This document shows, piece after piece, positions 16,403-25,763 of a stretch of 64,000 bases of DNA. The stretch covers positions 96,001 to 160,000 of the forward strand of contig NZ_CP004388.1 in assembly GCF_000300235.2 (NCBI RefSeq). Direction: 5' to 3'. Below the pieces are notes generated by a model that saw only the letters and a program-made list of their open reading frames with translations, searched no databases and was not told the DNA's origin. This stretch comes from Thalassospira xiamenensis M-5 = DSM 17429. GTDB taxonomy: Bacteria; Pseudomonadota; Alphaproteobacteria; Rhodospirillales; Thalassospiraceae. The number at the start of each line of letters is the position of its first letter. Position 1 is the stretch's first letter. Position numbers and translations under genes: made by a program.

Positions 16403-17083
16403 ATGCCTTACAGTCCGGATCACAAACCAAAGACGCGGCTGAAAATAATCCGATCGGCAGCCAAGCTTTTCAAAACGGTCGGCTATGAAAATGTGACGAT
16501 CGATCAGGTGATGGCCAATGCGGGACTGACGCGCGGCGGGTTTTACGCGCATTTCAAAAACAAGGAAGACCTGTTTGTCGCCACCGTAGACAGCGGTATT
16601 AACCTTTTGTCAGAACCGATCCTGTCGCGTTTGCGCAGAGCAGAAAAATTCGGCCTTGATTGGACCACGGCCTTTGCTGATCTCTATCTGTCGAACCAGC
16701 ACCTCAATCATCCCGGCAAGGGATGTGCGTTGCCGACGCTTTCAACCGAAGTTGCCCGGTCGGGCGAACGGGCGCAAAAAGCCTTTTCCAAGGTGATCCG
16801 CGGGGCGTGTGGCAGGCTTGCCGGAAAACTCGCACTCGAAGAACGCGGTATAGTCCCGATGACCCGCGAAGAAGCCGATGAATGGTTTGAAAACCCGCCA
16901 CTTGATGAAATCAGCAAGGAATACCGCATCAATGCGACCGCGATGCTGTCGATGATGGTCGGTGCAATGGTTCTTGGACGTGCGGTTGATGAGGAAACTG
17001 CTGAACTGATCCTCAGTTCGGTGCGAAAAACGGTGCCGCGGCTTAAATCACCGCAGAAAAGCGGAACTGATGCGGCGCTTTGA
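16403..17083 (+). CDS. TetR/AcrR-family regulator
   Basis: A 226-residue repressor. The helix-turn-helix is at residues 15-60 (IIRSAAKLFKTVGYENVTID, then AGLTRGGFYAHFKNKEDLF). The C-terminal ligand domain contains NHPGKGCALPTLSTEVARSG, a pattern common in TetR members that respond to reactive small compounds. GGAG is seven bases before ATG 16403. It is divergent from the GST gene it probably controls through the palindrome at 16332-16355. The ligand is unknown. Confidence 0.93.
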   Translation: MPYSPDHKPKTRLKIIRSAAKLFKTVGYENVTIDQVMANAGLTRGGFYAHFKNKEDLFVATVDSGINLLSEPILSRLRRAEKFGLDWTTAFADLYLSNQHLNHPGKGCALPTLSTEVARSGERAQKAFSKVIRGACGRLAGKLALEERGIVPMTREEADEWFENPPLDEISKEYRINATAMLSMMVGAMVLGRAVDEETAELILSSVRKTVPRLKSPQKSGTDAAL

Positions 17084-17111
17084 CCGGCCGAAAACACGAT
17101 CTAGGCCTTGA

Positions 17112-18197
17112 TCAGCGTTTCATCGCAAGTGGTGCAACCTGGCCTTTGCGTTGTGCAATCATTTTCTGTTCTGCAATCGCACCGGCTTCATCGGTTAGGA
17201 AGGTAAATATCCCGAACCGGCGTCCCTTGGTCACCGGCATTGCTTCATGCAACAGTGAACAGGAAAAGACGACGGCACCCCCGGCAGGCGGCGCGTAAAG
17301 GCCGCGACCATACTCGGGAAAACGAACCTGCCCGCCTTCGTAAGTTATCGGGTTCAGGTTCAGCGACACTGCAAATCGACGATGTGCGGTAAATGCGGTG
17401 CGATTGTCCCGGTGGCGACCGAAATGTCCCTTGTCGGCGGCGTCATAACACCCGATCCTTAGGGCTTCCATGCTTGCCGTTCTGAACTGGAATGCCTTGA
17501 ACAGTTCCGGGATAACCCGCCCCACAAGTCGGCTTTTGACTTTCTCAAACAGCACTTCATCCAGAAGGACAACGTCATTGCGCTTTTTGATGTCGGATTT
17601 CGCCGTGCTGCTGTTTTCCGTCCCCTTGGATACACCATCCGCACGCTTTTCACCGGCTTCCCAATAGGAAATCAGCTCCTGACACAATTCCGGTTCCAGA
17701 ATGTCATGCAGCAACATGACCGGTGCCTGGCGATTGATCACGTCTGATTTGCTTCCGGCGTGGATTGCCTTGCAGACGTCAATGCCGTTATCAACATCCG
17801 CAAACGATGCGTTGAACACCAGCCGATGATTTGGATCGATCAGAAGCATTGAGGGGCCAGTAACGCCAAACAGCTTTTTGACCGCGTTTTCCGCGTCATA
17901 AAGCTCGGTTGCCTTGGCGTTTGACTTTGCTGCCTTCCTGGGGCTTTTAGTGCCGCCGATGATCAGAAAAGTCAGGGTCTCGCAACCCGCGACCTGATCG
18001 AGAAACCGATCAATTTCCTGCCATGTTTCCTTGGTCGGTTTTTCATCCAGCAACCAAAGCGCAAGTGTGTTTCCCGCGATCAGTTGATCTGTCAGGTCGA
18101 CCGTTTGTCCGGCGGTATCGGGCAGGACGATTTTCGGGACAATGTCACCTTTGGCAATCCGAATTGAACTGGTTGCGGCCTTCGGTGTCTCTGCCAT
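17112..18197 (-). CDS. Thioredoxin-fold / 2-oxoglutarate-Fe(II) oxygenase fusion
   Basis: A 361-residue fusion. Residues 15-150 look like an AhpC/TSA peroxiredoxin fold (GDIVPKIVLPDTAGQTVDL, GVTGPSMLLIDPNHRLVF), but there is no Cys where the peroxidatic residue should be. Residues 165-350 are a prolyl-4-hydroxylase-like dioxygenase: the iron ligands are His and Asp in FGRHRDN and His in SLLHEAMP, and the 2-oxoglutarate-binding Arg is in KGRRFGIF. So the second half looks active and the first half structural or substrate-binding. ATG 18197 has GGGGATCAGGG upstream. Target unknown; peptidyl hydroxylation is the family expectation. Confidence 0.85.
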   Translation of the reverse strand: MAETPKAATSSIRIAKGDIVPKIVLPDTAGQTVDLTDQLIAGNTLALWLLDEKPTKETWQEIDRFLDQVAGCETLTFLIIGGTKSPRKAAKSNAKATELYDAENAVKKLFGVTGPSMLLIDPNHRLVFNASFADVDNGIDVCKAIHAGSKSDVINRQAPVMLLHDILEPELCQELISYWEAGEKRADGVSKGTENSSTAKSDIKKRNDVVLLDEVLFEKVKSRLVGRVIPELFKAFQFRTASMEALRIGCYDAADKGHFGRHRDNRTAFTAHRRFAVSLNLNPITYEGGQVRFPEYGRGLYAPPAGGAVVFSCSLLHEAMPVTKGRRFGIFTFLTDEAGAIAEQKMIAQRKGQVAPLAMKR

Positions 18198-18238
18198 TTC
18201 CCTGATCCCCCGATCCATTTAAATCTATCCGGCCTTTC

Positions 18239-19384
18239 TCAGACTTTCGCAAAGTACCCCGAAAGAATATCGGCGTAAATCACGACCAGTTTTTCGATAT
18301 CATCAATCATCGCATGCTCATCGACCTTGTGCATGCTTTGCCCGACAAGGCCAAATTCCGCAACTTCGCAATATTTGTGGATGAAGCGCGCATCCGAAGT
18401 GCCACCCGTTGTGCTCATATCCGGTCGGTGGCCAGTGACTTTTTCCGAGGCATCGGAAATAAGGGCTGCCAGTCTGCCCGGCTCGGATACAAAGGCTTCG
18501 CCGGAAATCTTGACTTTAAGGTCATGGGGACCGGCATGTGCGGCACAGGTTTCACGGATCCATTTTTCCAGATCGACACCCTGATGCAGGTCATTGAAAC
18601 GGATATTAAATGCAGCACTGACCCTTGACGGAACCACGTTGGTCGCCGGATTCCCGGCATCGATGGTGGTGACTTCCAGATTGCTTGGCTGGAAATGCGG
18701 GGTGCCCTGATCGAGTTCATGCGTGGTCAGTGCATTGAGGACCTTTAACATGCGCGGTACCGGGTTATCTGCCAGATGTGGATAGGCAACATGACCCTGC
18801 GCGCCATAGATCGTCAGCCAGCCGGTGATAGAACCGCGGCGACCGACTTTCATCATCTCGCCGAGATATGTCGGATTGGTCGGCTCGCCAAGAAGGCAGA
18901 CATCAAGTTTCTCGCCATGCTTGTCACACCAGTCCAGCAGCTTGATCGTGCCGTTCACCGCATCGGCTTCTTCATCACCGGTAATCAGGAAGCTGATGCT
19001 TTCGTCAAAATCGGGATGGGTCGCCAGAAAGGCGTCAACGGATTCAACGAAACAGGCAATGTTGGTTTTCATATCAACCGCGCCGCGCCCGAACAGACGG
19101 CCATCCTTGATTTCGCCACCAAATGGATCAACAGTCCAAGCCGCGACATCGCCCGCCGGAACCACATCAGTATGCCCGGCAAAACAAAAATTGCGCCCTT
19201 TGGTTCCCAGCCGCGCATAAAGGTTGTCTATGCTGTCCCAGCCGTCTTCGTGAAACACTTTTCGTTTGCAGTCAAAACCACGTGCTTCAAGGGCTGTCTG
19301 CAAGACATCAAGCGCACCGGCATCCGCAGGGGTGACGGACGGGCAGCGGATCAGGGATTGGGCAAGATCAAGGGCGGCGGACAT
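18239..19384 (-). CDS. dapE: Succinyl-diaminopimelate desuccinylase
   Basis: A 381-residue di-zinc hydrolase that releases LL-diaminopimelate from its N-succinyl form in lysine and cell-wall synthesis. Metal-site motifs are in order: FAGHTDVVPAGD (His), GRGAVDMKTNIACF (bridging Asp), TGDEEADAVNGT (catalytic Glu pair), LLGEPT, and a late His in the C-terminal GQSMHKVDEHA. Normal length. It lies downstream of dapD on the same strand but behind a strong hairpin (19466-19497), so dapE expression may partly depend on readthrough or its own promoter. Confidence 0.97.
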   Translation of the reverse strand: MSAALDLAQSLIRCPSVTPADAGALDVLQTALEARGFDCKRKVFHEDGWDSIDNLYARLGTKGRNFCFAGHTDVVPAGDVAAWTVDPFGGEIKDGRLFGRGAVDMKTNIACFVESVDAFLATHPDFDESISFLITGDEEADAVNGTIKLLDWCDKHGEKLDVCLLGEPTNPTYLGEMMKVGRRGSITGWLTIYGAQGHVAYPHLADNPVPRMLKVLNALTTHELDQGTPHFQPSNLEVTTIDAGNPATNVVPSRVSAAFNIRFNDLHQGVDLEKWIRETCAAHAGPHDLKVKISGEAFVSEPGRLAALISDASEKVTGHRPDMSTTGGTSDARFIHKYCEVAEFGLVGQSMHKVDEHAMIDDIEKLVVIYADILSGYFAKV

Positions 19385-19465
19385 TTGATATTCTCTTGGC
19401 TTCTTGATGAACGAGTAGGATTAAAAATCCATCATGGATGTTTCAAGTGAAACATTTGATGTGCA

Positions 19466-19497
19466 AAGGGGCGAAACGGCATTCCGCTTCGCCCCTT
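19466..19497 (-). terminator. Hairpin terminator after dapD
   Basis: AAGGGGCGAA (19466-19475) pairs with TTCGCCCCTT (19488-19497), a 10-bp perfect stem. On the - strand it is followed by a short T-run (TTTG). It sits between dapD and dapE. Confidence 0.7.
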
Positions 19498-19527
19498 ATA
19501 GATCATTAGAAAATCCGGTGACAGAAA

Positions 19528-20373
19528 TCAGTCACGCAGCAATTCGTTGATCGAGGTTTTCGAACGGGTTTTTTCATCCACACGTTTGATGATGACCGCG
19601 CAATACAGGCTCGGCCCCGGTTTGCCATCGGGCAATGGCTTGCCCGGAATGCTGCCAGGAACCACAACCGAGTATGCCGGAACGCGGCCGACAAAGGTCT
19701 CGCCAGTGGTGCGGTCGATGATCTTGGTTGATGCGCCGATAAACACACCCATCGAAATCACGGCACCTTCTTCGACGATAACACCTTCGACGATTTCCGA
19801 ACGCGCCCCGATAAAGGCGTTGTCTTCGATGATGACCGGACCGGCCTGCAGGGGTTCAAGCACGCCACCGATACCGGCACCACCGGAAAGATGAACGTTT
19901 TTGCCGATCTGTGCGCAGGAACCGACCGTTGCCCAGGTATCGACCATCACGCCGGTATCGACATAGGCACCAAGATTCACAAAGCTCGGCATCAGAACGG
20001 TGCCCGGTGCGACATAGGCCGAACGGCGCACGATGCTGCCCGGTACGGCCCGGAAGCCGGCATTTTTGAATTCAGCTTCACCCCAACCTTCAAATTTCGA
20101 CGGGACCTTGTCCCACCAGTTGGTGTTTTCGCCGGGGCCGCCGGAAATGGTGGTCATGTCATTGAGACGGAAGGACAGAAGAACCGCCTTCTTGGCCCAC
20201 TGATTGACAATCCACTTGCCGTCTGTCTTTTCGGCAACACGCAGTTTGCCGCTATCAAGTGCGGCAAGCGTCTGGTCGACGGCCTTGCGGATTTCACCCT
20301 GGGTGGCGGAGCCGATTTCGTCGCGGTTTTCCCATGCGACGTTGATCACGCCTTCAAGTTCTGTTCTGTCCAT
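19528..20373 (-). CDS. dapD: Tetrahydrodipicolinate N-succinyltransferase
   Basis: A 281-residue acyltransferase that adds succinate from succinyl-CoA to tetrahydrodipicolinate. The N-terminal helical part is followed by a left-handed beta-helix with hexapeptide repeats ([61 protein letters not shown]). It forms trimers with active sites between subunits. Same strand as dapE; together they run the succinylase branch of lysine synthesis, with asd of the same pathway also in this window (44265). Confidence 0.97.
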   Translation of the reverse strand: MDRTELEGVINVAWENRDEIGSATQGEIRKAVDQTLAALDSGKLRVAEKTDGKWIVNQWAKKAVLLSFRLNDMTTISGGPGENTNWWDKVPSKFEGWGEAEFKNAGFRAVPGSIVRRSAYVAPGTVLMPSFVNLGAYVDTGVMVDTWATVGSCAQIGKNVHLSGGAGIGGVLEPLQAGPVIIEDNAFIGARSEIVEGVIVEEGAVISMGVFIGASTKIIDRTTGETFVGRVPAYSVVVPGSIPGKPLPDGKPGPSLYCAVIIKRVDEKTRSKTSINELLRD

Positions 20374-20564
20374 TTTCAGAAGTCCTTGCGGTCAGCCTTA
20401 ATTTCATGTCGGGCGGAGAATGGTCAAAGCCTGCTGTGAAGTCAACTCCGCCAGTTTACGTAGTTCCGGCTTTTGGGTGCCCTGATTCTGACCCGCGCAA
20501 GAATTACCCGATCACGGCGCCAAGCTCAATCTTGGAACCATGACAAATTTACCTGAAACCGGTT

Positions 20565-21263
20565 TTAGGCCGGACCGTTGCCCAGTTCGCGTAAGAAATG
20601 CACCAGATTGTTGGTTTCGTGGTCGATCCTGGGATCGTCGCGGCCAACCTGCGCCCATTCCTCATCAGTATGGACCCATACGGTCGTCATGCCCATGTCC
20701 TTTGCCGGAAGCAGATTTTTGGCCATGTCTTCGAAATAGATCGCGCGCGTTGGATCAATTGCATCGCGTGCAAGCAATCGGTCATAGGGCTGGCGTTCGG
20801 GCTTGGGGATATAGTCGGCGTCGACGATGTCAAAGATGGTTTCGAAATGGCTGGCAATGCCAAGGCGATCCATCACCCGTTCGGCATGCCCGCGCGATGC
20901 GTTGGTGAAGATTACCTTGCGGCATGGCAGCGCATCCAAAGCAGCCGCCAGTTCCGGCGCAGGATCCATCACGGACAGATCAATATTGTGAACCTTGTTA
21001 AGGTAATCCGCCGGATCAATGTCATGTTCGGTCATCAGACCGCGCAGCGTCGTGCCATAGCGGTGAAAATAGCTTTTCTGGATCACATAGGCCTCGTCCG
21101 CCGGAAGCCGTAATGTATCACGCACATATTGTCCGATTAGATTCGAGACCTGCGAAAACAGGTCGCATGCCGAGGGATAGAGCGTGTTGTCGAGATCAAA
21201 GATCAGGACATTGTCCGGCGCAATACGCGGAATGACAGCAGTGGCAGAAACGATCGAGGGCAT
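20565..21263 (-). CDS. HAD-superfamily pyrimidine 5'-nucleotidase
   Basis: A 232-residue HAD hydrolase. Motif I FDLDNTLY (nucleophile and acid-base Asp) is near residue 22, motif II IFTNAS near 118, the Lys of motif III lies in IPKPERQPY, and motif IV is YFEDMAKNL. A helical cap between motifs I and II is of the SDT1/PHM8 type, for which pyrimidine nucleoside monophosphates are the usual substrates. Alphaproteobacteria often keep this gene beside dapD, as here. Confidence 0.88.
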   Translation of the reverse strand: MPSIVSATAVIPRIAPDNVLIFDLDNTLYPSACDLFSQVSNLIGQYVRDTLRLPADEAYVIQKSYFHRYGTTLRGLMTEHDIDPADYLNKVHNIDLSVMDPAPELAAALDALPCRKVIFTNASRGHAERVMDRLGIASHFETIFDIVDADYIPKPERQPYDRLLARDAIDPTRAIYFEDMAKNLLPAKDMGMTTVWVHTDEEWAQVGRDDPRIDHETNNLVHFLRELGNGPA

Positions 21264-21689
21264 GTTGAAGCATTCCGGTTATGGGCGATGGCGGCACAAA
21301 GCTACGCGGCGTTCACGACATTCTTTATTATGGGATTACATCCGGTTTGCAAAGGTGCCGACGGTGATTTCGCAATGCAGCATTGTAGGCATGCGGTTTT
21401 TGCAACAATTTCAGGATCGAATAATTCGGGGTAGGGGTTTAAAAGCGCAGCCTGAACAAAGATATAGTCAATCTGTGTTTGGAGCCGGGCGGTGCCAGGG
21501 GAATGTTCCGAATTTCGGCGCGTTACGCACCCGGAAATGTATTCGCGAAGTTCGAAATCTGTCGGTGCTGTAAAGGCGTTATTAAGGGTGCCATGCAGAT
21601 GATAGGCGAATTCGTCTTTGCGGATGATGTGACTTCCTGAATTGGGGGCAGGAAGTCGCAAGGATTTCGAGGCAGCGCAAGAGGACCCT
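21264..21689. other. Divergent intergenic region, nothing firmly assigned
   Basis: About 425 bases between the divergent nucleotidase and EAL genes. Open frames on both strands here lack recognisable protein features. A TATAGT box at about 21462-21467 is possible but has no convincing partner, so I assign no promoter. Confidence 0.5.
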
Positions 21690-23375
21690 TTGGAAAAGCT
21701 TCTCAAAAGTCGAACGACGGCACTTCGGAACGAACGGAATCGTTTCGCTGCACTTGCGTTTGTGTGGGGGGATCTTCTGCTTGAACTGGATGACGATCTG
21801 AGGATCGTGTTCGCATCCGGGGCGGCAGATGGCATGATGGGCCGGTCCGCAGCCGACCTTGAAGGACATAGTCTGCAATCGGTTCTGGCCCTGCAATTCC
21901 GGCCGCTGGTTCAGGAAATGCTGTATGTGGCGCGCCGTCGCGGCCGTATGGACAATATCCAGGTGCGGTTTATTCGCCCGGATGAGCAGTTAAGCGCCCC
22001 GGTTTCCATGAGTGGTTATTTCCTGCCCGATCTTGGCGATCATTTCTTTGTTGCCCTGCGCGTTGCGATCAATACGCTACCCCATGATGTGGCGCGATCA
22101 ATCAGGCGCGATGAGGCAACCGGACTGATGGACGAGGAAAGTCTGTCCCGGGTGGTGACCGAACGCCTGATGGCGCAACGCGAAACCGGTGCAGAACACA
22201 AATTTACCTTGATGACATTGAATGCCTTTGATCCGCTTTGCAAACGCATGGAGCAGATCGAACGGGATGAAATGCTGTCCAGTATCGGTGCATTTCTAAG
22301 GGCGCATTCCGTTGCCGGGGATACTGCGGGCCGCCTGAATGGCAATCAGTTCGGTATGTTGCACCGGCCCGATGTGCCAGTTGGCGAACTTGAAGATCGG
22401 ATTGCCGATTGTGCGCGGGACGCCGATCCGGAAGGCAAGGGGGTGGAGATTTCCACGTCTGTTACCGACTTTACGGCCGAAATGATCCCGCCTGGCGATC
22501 TTGCTCGCGGGGTGCTTTATTCTATCCGCCGGTTCTGTGACCGGCAGGAGCACGGATTTACATTTTCGCGCCTGATAGGGCAGACCCCCAATCTGGTGAA
22601 TGATACCTTTTCGGCAATGCGCGATTTCGGCATGCGGGTTGACCGTCTGAAATTCGATGCGGTTTATCAGCCGATCGTGCGGTTGCCATCTGCGGAAATC
22701 CATCATTTCGAGGTCTTGGCGCGCTTTTATGATGACGATGGTAATCTTATTCCGACGGAACGACTGATCAGCTTTGCCGAACAGGTCAATATGATCCACA
22801 GGCTGGATCTGGCGATGATGCGCCGGACCCTCAAATGGATCCGTAACCAGCTGGACGAGGGCATCGATGCCCGTGTGGCGGTCAACGTTTCGGGTCATAG
22901 CATCGAAAACCCGGATTTCTGCCGGTCTGTGATTGCACTGTTTGAACGCAATCGCGACACGATGGGGCAGTTGATGATCGAGATTACCGAAACGGCCGAG
23001 ATTACGGATATCGATACCGCATCAACCTGGATTTCACGGTTCCGCGATTTTGGTGTTGAAATCTGTCTGGATGATTTCGGTACAGGAGCATCGAATTTCC
23101 GATATCTCAGTGCGCTGGATGTTGATTATGTCAAAATAGACGGGGAATCGATCCGGCAGTCATTGAAGGCAACCAAAGGCCGTGCATTCCTTAAATCGCT
23201 GGTCGATCTTTGTCATGAACTGAAGGTCGAGGTCGTGGCCGAAATGATCGAAACCGAAACCATGCGCGAAATGGTCACCAAGGTCGGTTTTGACTATGCC
23301 CAAGGATATCTTTTCGGTAAGCCCGAAAAGGACATTACGCTTTACTGGCGCAATATTAATGATCCCAAACGGTAG
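21690..23375 (+). CDS. EAL-domain c-di-GMP phosphodiesterase with PAS-like and degenerate GGDEF domains
   Basis: A cytoplasmic protein of about 561 residues. A PAS-like sensor near residues 20-130 (LELDDDLRIVFASGAADGMM) is followed by a GGDEF domain whose signature has decayed to NGNQF, so cyclase activity is unlikely. The EAL domain occupies the last 250 residues; its name motif reads EVL, but metal and catalytic residues are kept: Asn in VAVNVSG, Glu in IEITET, DDFGTG, Lys in YVKIDG, Glu in VVAEMIE and Gln in YAQGYLFG. It should therefore degrade c-di-GMP. I prefer the TTG start at 21690 with AGAGGA upstream; TTG 21642 adds 16 residues. Confidence 0.88.
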   Translation: MEKLLKSRTTALRNERNRFAALAFVWGDLLLELDDDLRIVFASGAADGMMGRSAADLEGHSLQSVLALQFRPLVQEMLYVARRRGRMDNIQVRFIRPDEQLSAPVSMSGYFLPDLGDHFFVALRVAINTLPHDVARSIRRDEATGLMDEESLSRVVTERLMAQRETGAEHKFTLMTLNAFDPLCKRMEQIERDEMLSSIGAFLRAHSVAGDTAGRLNGNQFGMLHRPDVPVGELEDRIADCARDADPEGKGVEISTSVTDFTAEMIPPGDLARGVLYSIRRFCDRQEHGFTFSRLIGQTPNLVNDTFSAMRDFGMRVDRLKFDAVYQPIVRLPSAEIHHFEVLARFYDDDGNLIPTERLISFAEQVNMIHRLDLAMMRRTLKWIRNQLDEGIDARVAVNVSGHSIENPDFCRSVIALFERNRDTMGQLMIEITETAEITDIDTASTWISRFRDFGVEICLDDFGTGASNFRYLSALDVDYVKIDGESIRQSLKATKGRAFLKSLVDLCHELKVEVVAEMIETETMREMVTKVGFDYAQGYLFGKPEKDITLYWRNINDPKR

Positions 23376-23427
23376 TAAGTTCAGTATCCGTTAGTCACCG
23401 TAAAGGTCGCCATTCTGAGCCTGTGTC

Positions 23428-23458
23428 AAAACCCCGTTAGATTGTTAGCGGGGTTTTG
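23428..23458 (+). terminator. Terminator of the EAL gene
   Basis: AAAACCCCG (23428-23436) pairs with CGGGGTTTT (23449-23457), loop TTAGATTGTTAG, ending in a T-run; 53 bases after the EAL stop. Confidence 0.85.
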
Positions 23459-23759
23459 CATAAGCGAGAGTGTTTTCATTTTGCCGGGAAGAGCGAGAGC
23501 CTTTCGATGATGTTTTTGACCCTCAGAATGTTGATTTAATTCGTTCTGGTACGATGTCGCCTGTGTCACCGCGTGATGGGCAATTAGTCCGTGGGGGTCA
23601 TCTACCGCCGACTGAAAATTGTAGTCGACAACCACTTGCGTCTGCCCCATCTCTTCCATCAAAAGCACCGATTGGGTCAAATCGGCTTTCTGCGCACGCA
23701 GCTTTGCCAGTGTTGCACGCAGATCGCTCTGGCAATGCAAACAACAGAAAGCGTGCATC

Positions 23760-23788
23760 AAAAAGCCAGCGGATGATCGACCGCTGGC
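23760..23788 (-). terminator. Second - strand terminator beyond pckA
   Basis: GCCAGCGG (23765-23772) pairs with CCGCTGGC (23781-23788). On the - strand it is followed by TTTTT (23764-23760 region). It is about 90 bases beyond the pckA terminator, so it is either a backup or the end of a small RNA. Confidence 0.65.
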
Positions 23789-23875
23789 TTCAGGAAAAAA
23801 CGTCAACGTATTTTAGGACGGCACAGCTCGGGCAGTTCCGTCGGTTGAAACGAGAATCAATTTTCTGTTTTCAGC

Positions 23876-23904
23876 AAAAAGGCCGATGCATGCACCGGCC
23901 TTTC
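23876..23904 (-). terminator. Terminator of pckA
   Basis: On the - strand AAAGGCCGGTGCATGCATCG folds with CGGCC arms and ends in TTTTT (23880-23876). The hairpin starts 24 bases after the pckA stop. Confidence 0.85.
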
Positions 23905-23927
23905 TTAAATAACGGGTGTCAGTCGCC

Positions 23928-25553
23928 TTACTCGGCGGCTTTGACTTCGGCGTTGCTGCGGATTGCAGCATCGCGAACGTCGGCAGCGACATGTTCTTCG
24001 AACTTCGCGAAGTTCTTTTCGAACAGGCTGGTCAGGTTCGCGGCGGCTTTGTCATAGGCAGCCTTGTCTGACCAGCTTTCACGCGGGTTAAGGACTTCGG
24101 CGGGGATGTCACCACACGCGGTCGGGTATGCCAGACCGAAATACGGGTCGGTCGCGAAGTCGGCATTTTCGAGTTCGCCATTGAGCGCCGCGTTCAGAAG
24201 GCCGCGGGTATAGGCGATTTTCATGCGCGAACCGACACCATACGCACCACCGGACCAGCCGGTATTGACCAGCCAGCAATTTGCCTGATGTTTTTCCATC
24301 AGTTCGCCAAGCAGCTTGGCATAAACCGACGGATGACGCGGCATGAACGGTGCGCCAAAGCAGGCGGAAAACGCCGCGGTCGGTTCCTTGACGCCTTTTT
24401 CGGTGCCAGCAACTTTTGCGGTGTAACCCGACAGGAAGTGGTACATCGCCTGTGCCGAGGTCAGCTTGGCGATCGGCGGCAGAACGCCAAACGCATCGCA
24501 GGTGAGCATGATGATGTTTTTCGGGTGACCACCACGACCGTTTTCCGATGCATTCGGGATGAATTCGATCGGATAGCTTGAGCGGGTATTTTCGGTGTGA
24601 CGGGCATCGTCGAGGTCAAGCTCGCGCGATTGCTTATTCATCACAACGTTTTCCAGAACCGTCCCGAAGGTTTGGGTTGTGGCATAGATTTCCGGTTCTA
24701 CCTCTTTGGAAAGCTTGATCACCTTGGCGTAGCAGCCGCCTTCGAAGTTGAAGACGCCATCTTCGCCCCAGCCATGTTCATCGTCACCGATAAGCGTGCG
24801 TGATGCGTCGGCCGACAGGGTGGTTTTGCCGGTACCCGACAGACCAAAGAAGATCGCGGTGTCGCCGTCCTTGCCCATATTGGCCGAGCAATGCATCGGC
24901 ATGACGCCTTTGGCCGGAAGAATATGGTTAAGAACAGAGAAGATCGATTTCTTCATTTCGCCGGCATACCAGGTGCCGCCGATGATCACCATTTTGCGTT
25001 CGAACGAAACGACGACGAATACTTCGGAACGGGTGCCGTCGACTTCCGGATCAGCCTGCAGGCCAGGAGCGTGCAGAACGGTGAATTCCGGTGCGAAGTC
25101 GCGAAGTTCTTCTTTCTGCGGCTGAATGAACATGTTGCGCGCAAAAAGATTGTGCCATGCATTTTCGTTGATCACGCGAACCGGCAGGCGGAAACGCGGA
25201 TCCGAACCGGCATAGCAGTCCTGAACGAACAGTTCGGTGCCCTGGAAGTAAGCGCGCACTTTTTGATACAGGCGCTCGAACACTTCCGGGCTGACCGGGC
25301 GGTTAACGTCGCCCCAGTCGATGTCATTCTTGGTGCCTGCCTCTTCGACGATAAAGCGATCCAGAGGGGAACGTCCGGTATGCTCGCCTGTCAGCGCAAC
25401 AAATGCGCCACCCTTGGCAATTTTACCTTCCTGACGACGGATTGCATGTTCGTAGAGGCCGGCAGCGTCCAAATTCCAGTGAACGGCGCCAAGATTCTTG
25501 AGGCCATGGGTTTCAAGGCCTACACGGCTGACAACGGGTCCTGATTGCAGCAC
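23928..25553 (-). CDS. pckA: Phosphoenolpyruvate carboxykinase (ATP)
   Basis: A 541-residue enzyme making phosphoenolpyruvate from oxaloacetate and ATP, the entry to gluconeogenesis during growth on organic acids and aromatics. The kinase-1a P-loop [13 protein letters not shown] is near residues 240-252, preceded by the active-site [12 protein letters not shown] and followed by [13 protein letters not shown] with metal-binding Asp residues. [15 protein letters not shown] is a C-terminal substrate-side motif. GTG start at 25553 has AGGAGAG upstream. Normal length. It is a logical companion to the catabolic cluster at the window start. Confidence 0.97.
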   Translation of the reverse strand: MLQSGPVVSRVGLETHGLKNLGAVHWNLDAAGLYEHAIRRQEGKIAKGGAFVALTGEHTGRSPLDRFIVEEAGTKNDIDWGDVNRPVSPEVFERLYQKVRAYFQGTELFVQDCYAGSDPRFRLPVRVINENAWHNLFARNMFIQPQKEELRDFAPEFTVLHAPGLQADPEVDGTRSEVFVVVSFERKMVIIGGTWYAGEMKKSIFSVLNHILPAKGVMPMHCSANMGKDGDTAIFFGLSGTGKTTLSADASRTLIGDDEHGWGEDGVFNFEGGCYAKVIKLSKEVEPEIYATTQTFGTVLENVVMNKQSRELDLDDARHTENTRSSYPIEFIPNASENGRGGHPKNIIMLTCDAFGVLPPIAKLTSAQAMYHFLSGYTAKVAGTEKGVKEPTAAFSACFGAPFMPRHPSVYAKLLGELMEKHQANCWLVNTGWSGGAYGVGSRMKIAYTRGLLNAALNGELENADFATDPYFGLAYPTACGDIPAEVLNPRESWSDKAAYDKAAANLTSLFEKNFAKFEEHVAADVRDAAIRSNAEVKAAE

Positions 25554-25763
25554 GGATCTCTCCTGGTGGGAATTGAGTCTGGGGGTTAATAGTCAATTCT
25601 ACACAATCGGTATGTGGGTTAACCGTTTGCGTCGCGACATATTGTTACAAAGGTGTCTCAAAAGCAACCTGTCCTTTGGCTCAATACCAAGGAAAACGTA
25701 GACGTTTTTGCGTTTGCGAAAAGTCACCTTTCGAAAGTGATAATTAAATCTTCGTTGCCAAAT

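Larger units (their letters stand above)
23376..23927. other. Convergent intergenic region with three terminator-like hairpins
   Basis: About 550 bases between convergent EAL and pckA genes. It contains a + strand terminator (23428-23458) and two - strand hairpins with T-runs (23760-23788 and 23876-23904). A 126-codon frame on the - strand (23426-23806) begins within one hairpin and shows no known domain; I do not call it a gene. Confidence 0.55.

Noticed and set aside
21302..21835. 177-codon open frame antisense to the start of the EAL gene
   Set aside because: It overlaps the conserved EAL protein on the other strand and shows low-complexity Ser/Arg content.
23426..23806. 126-codon open frame on the - strand after pckA
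   Set aside because: It starts at a terminator hairpin, has no ribosome site that I can see and no recognisable domain.
23470..24057. 195-codon open frame on the + strand
   Set aside because: It runs through two hairpins into the antisense of pckA and has no protein family features.
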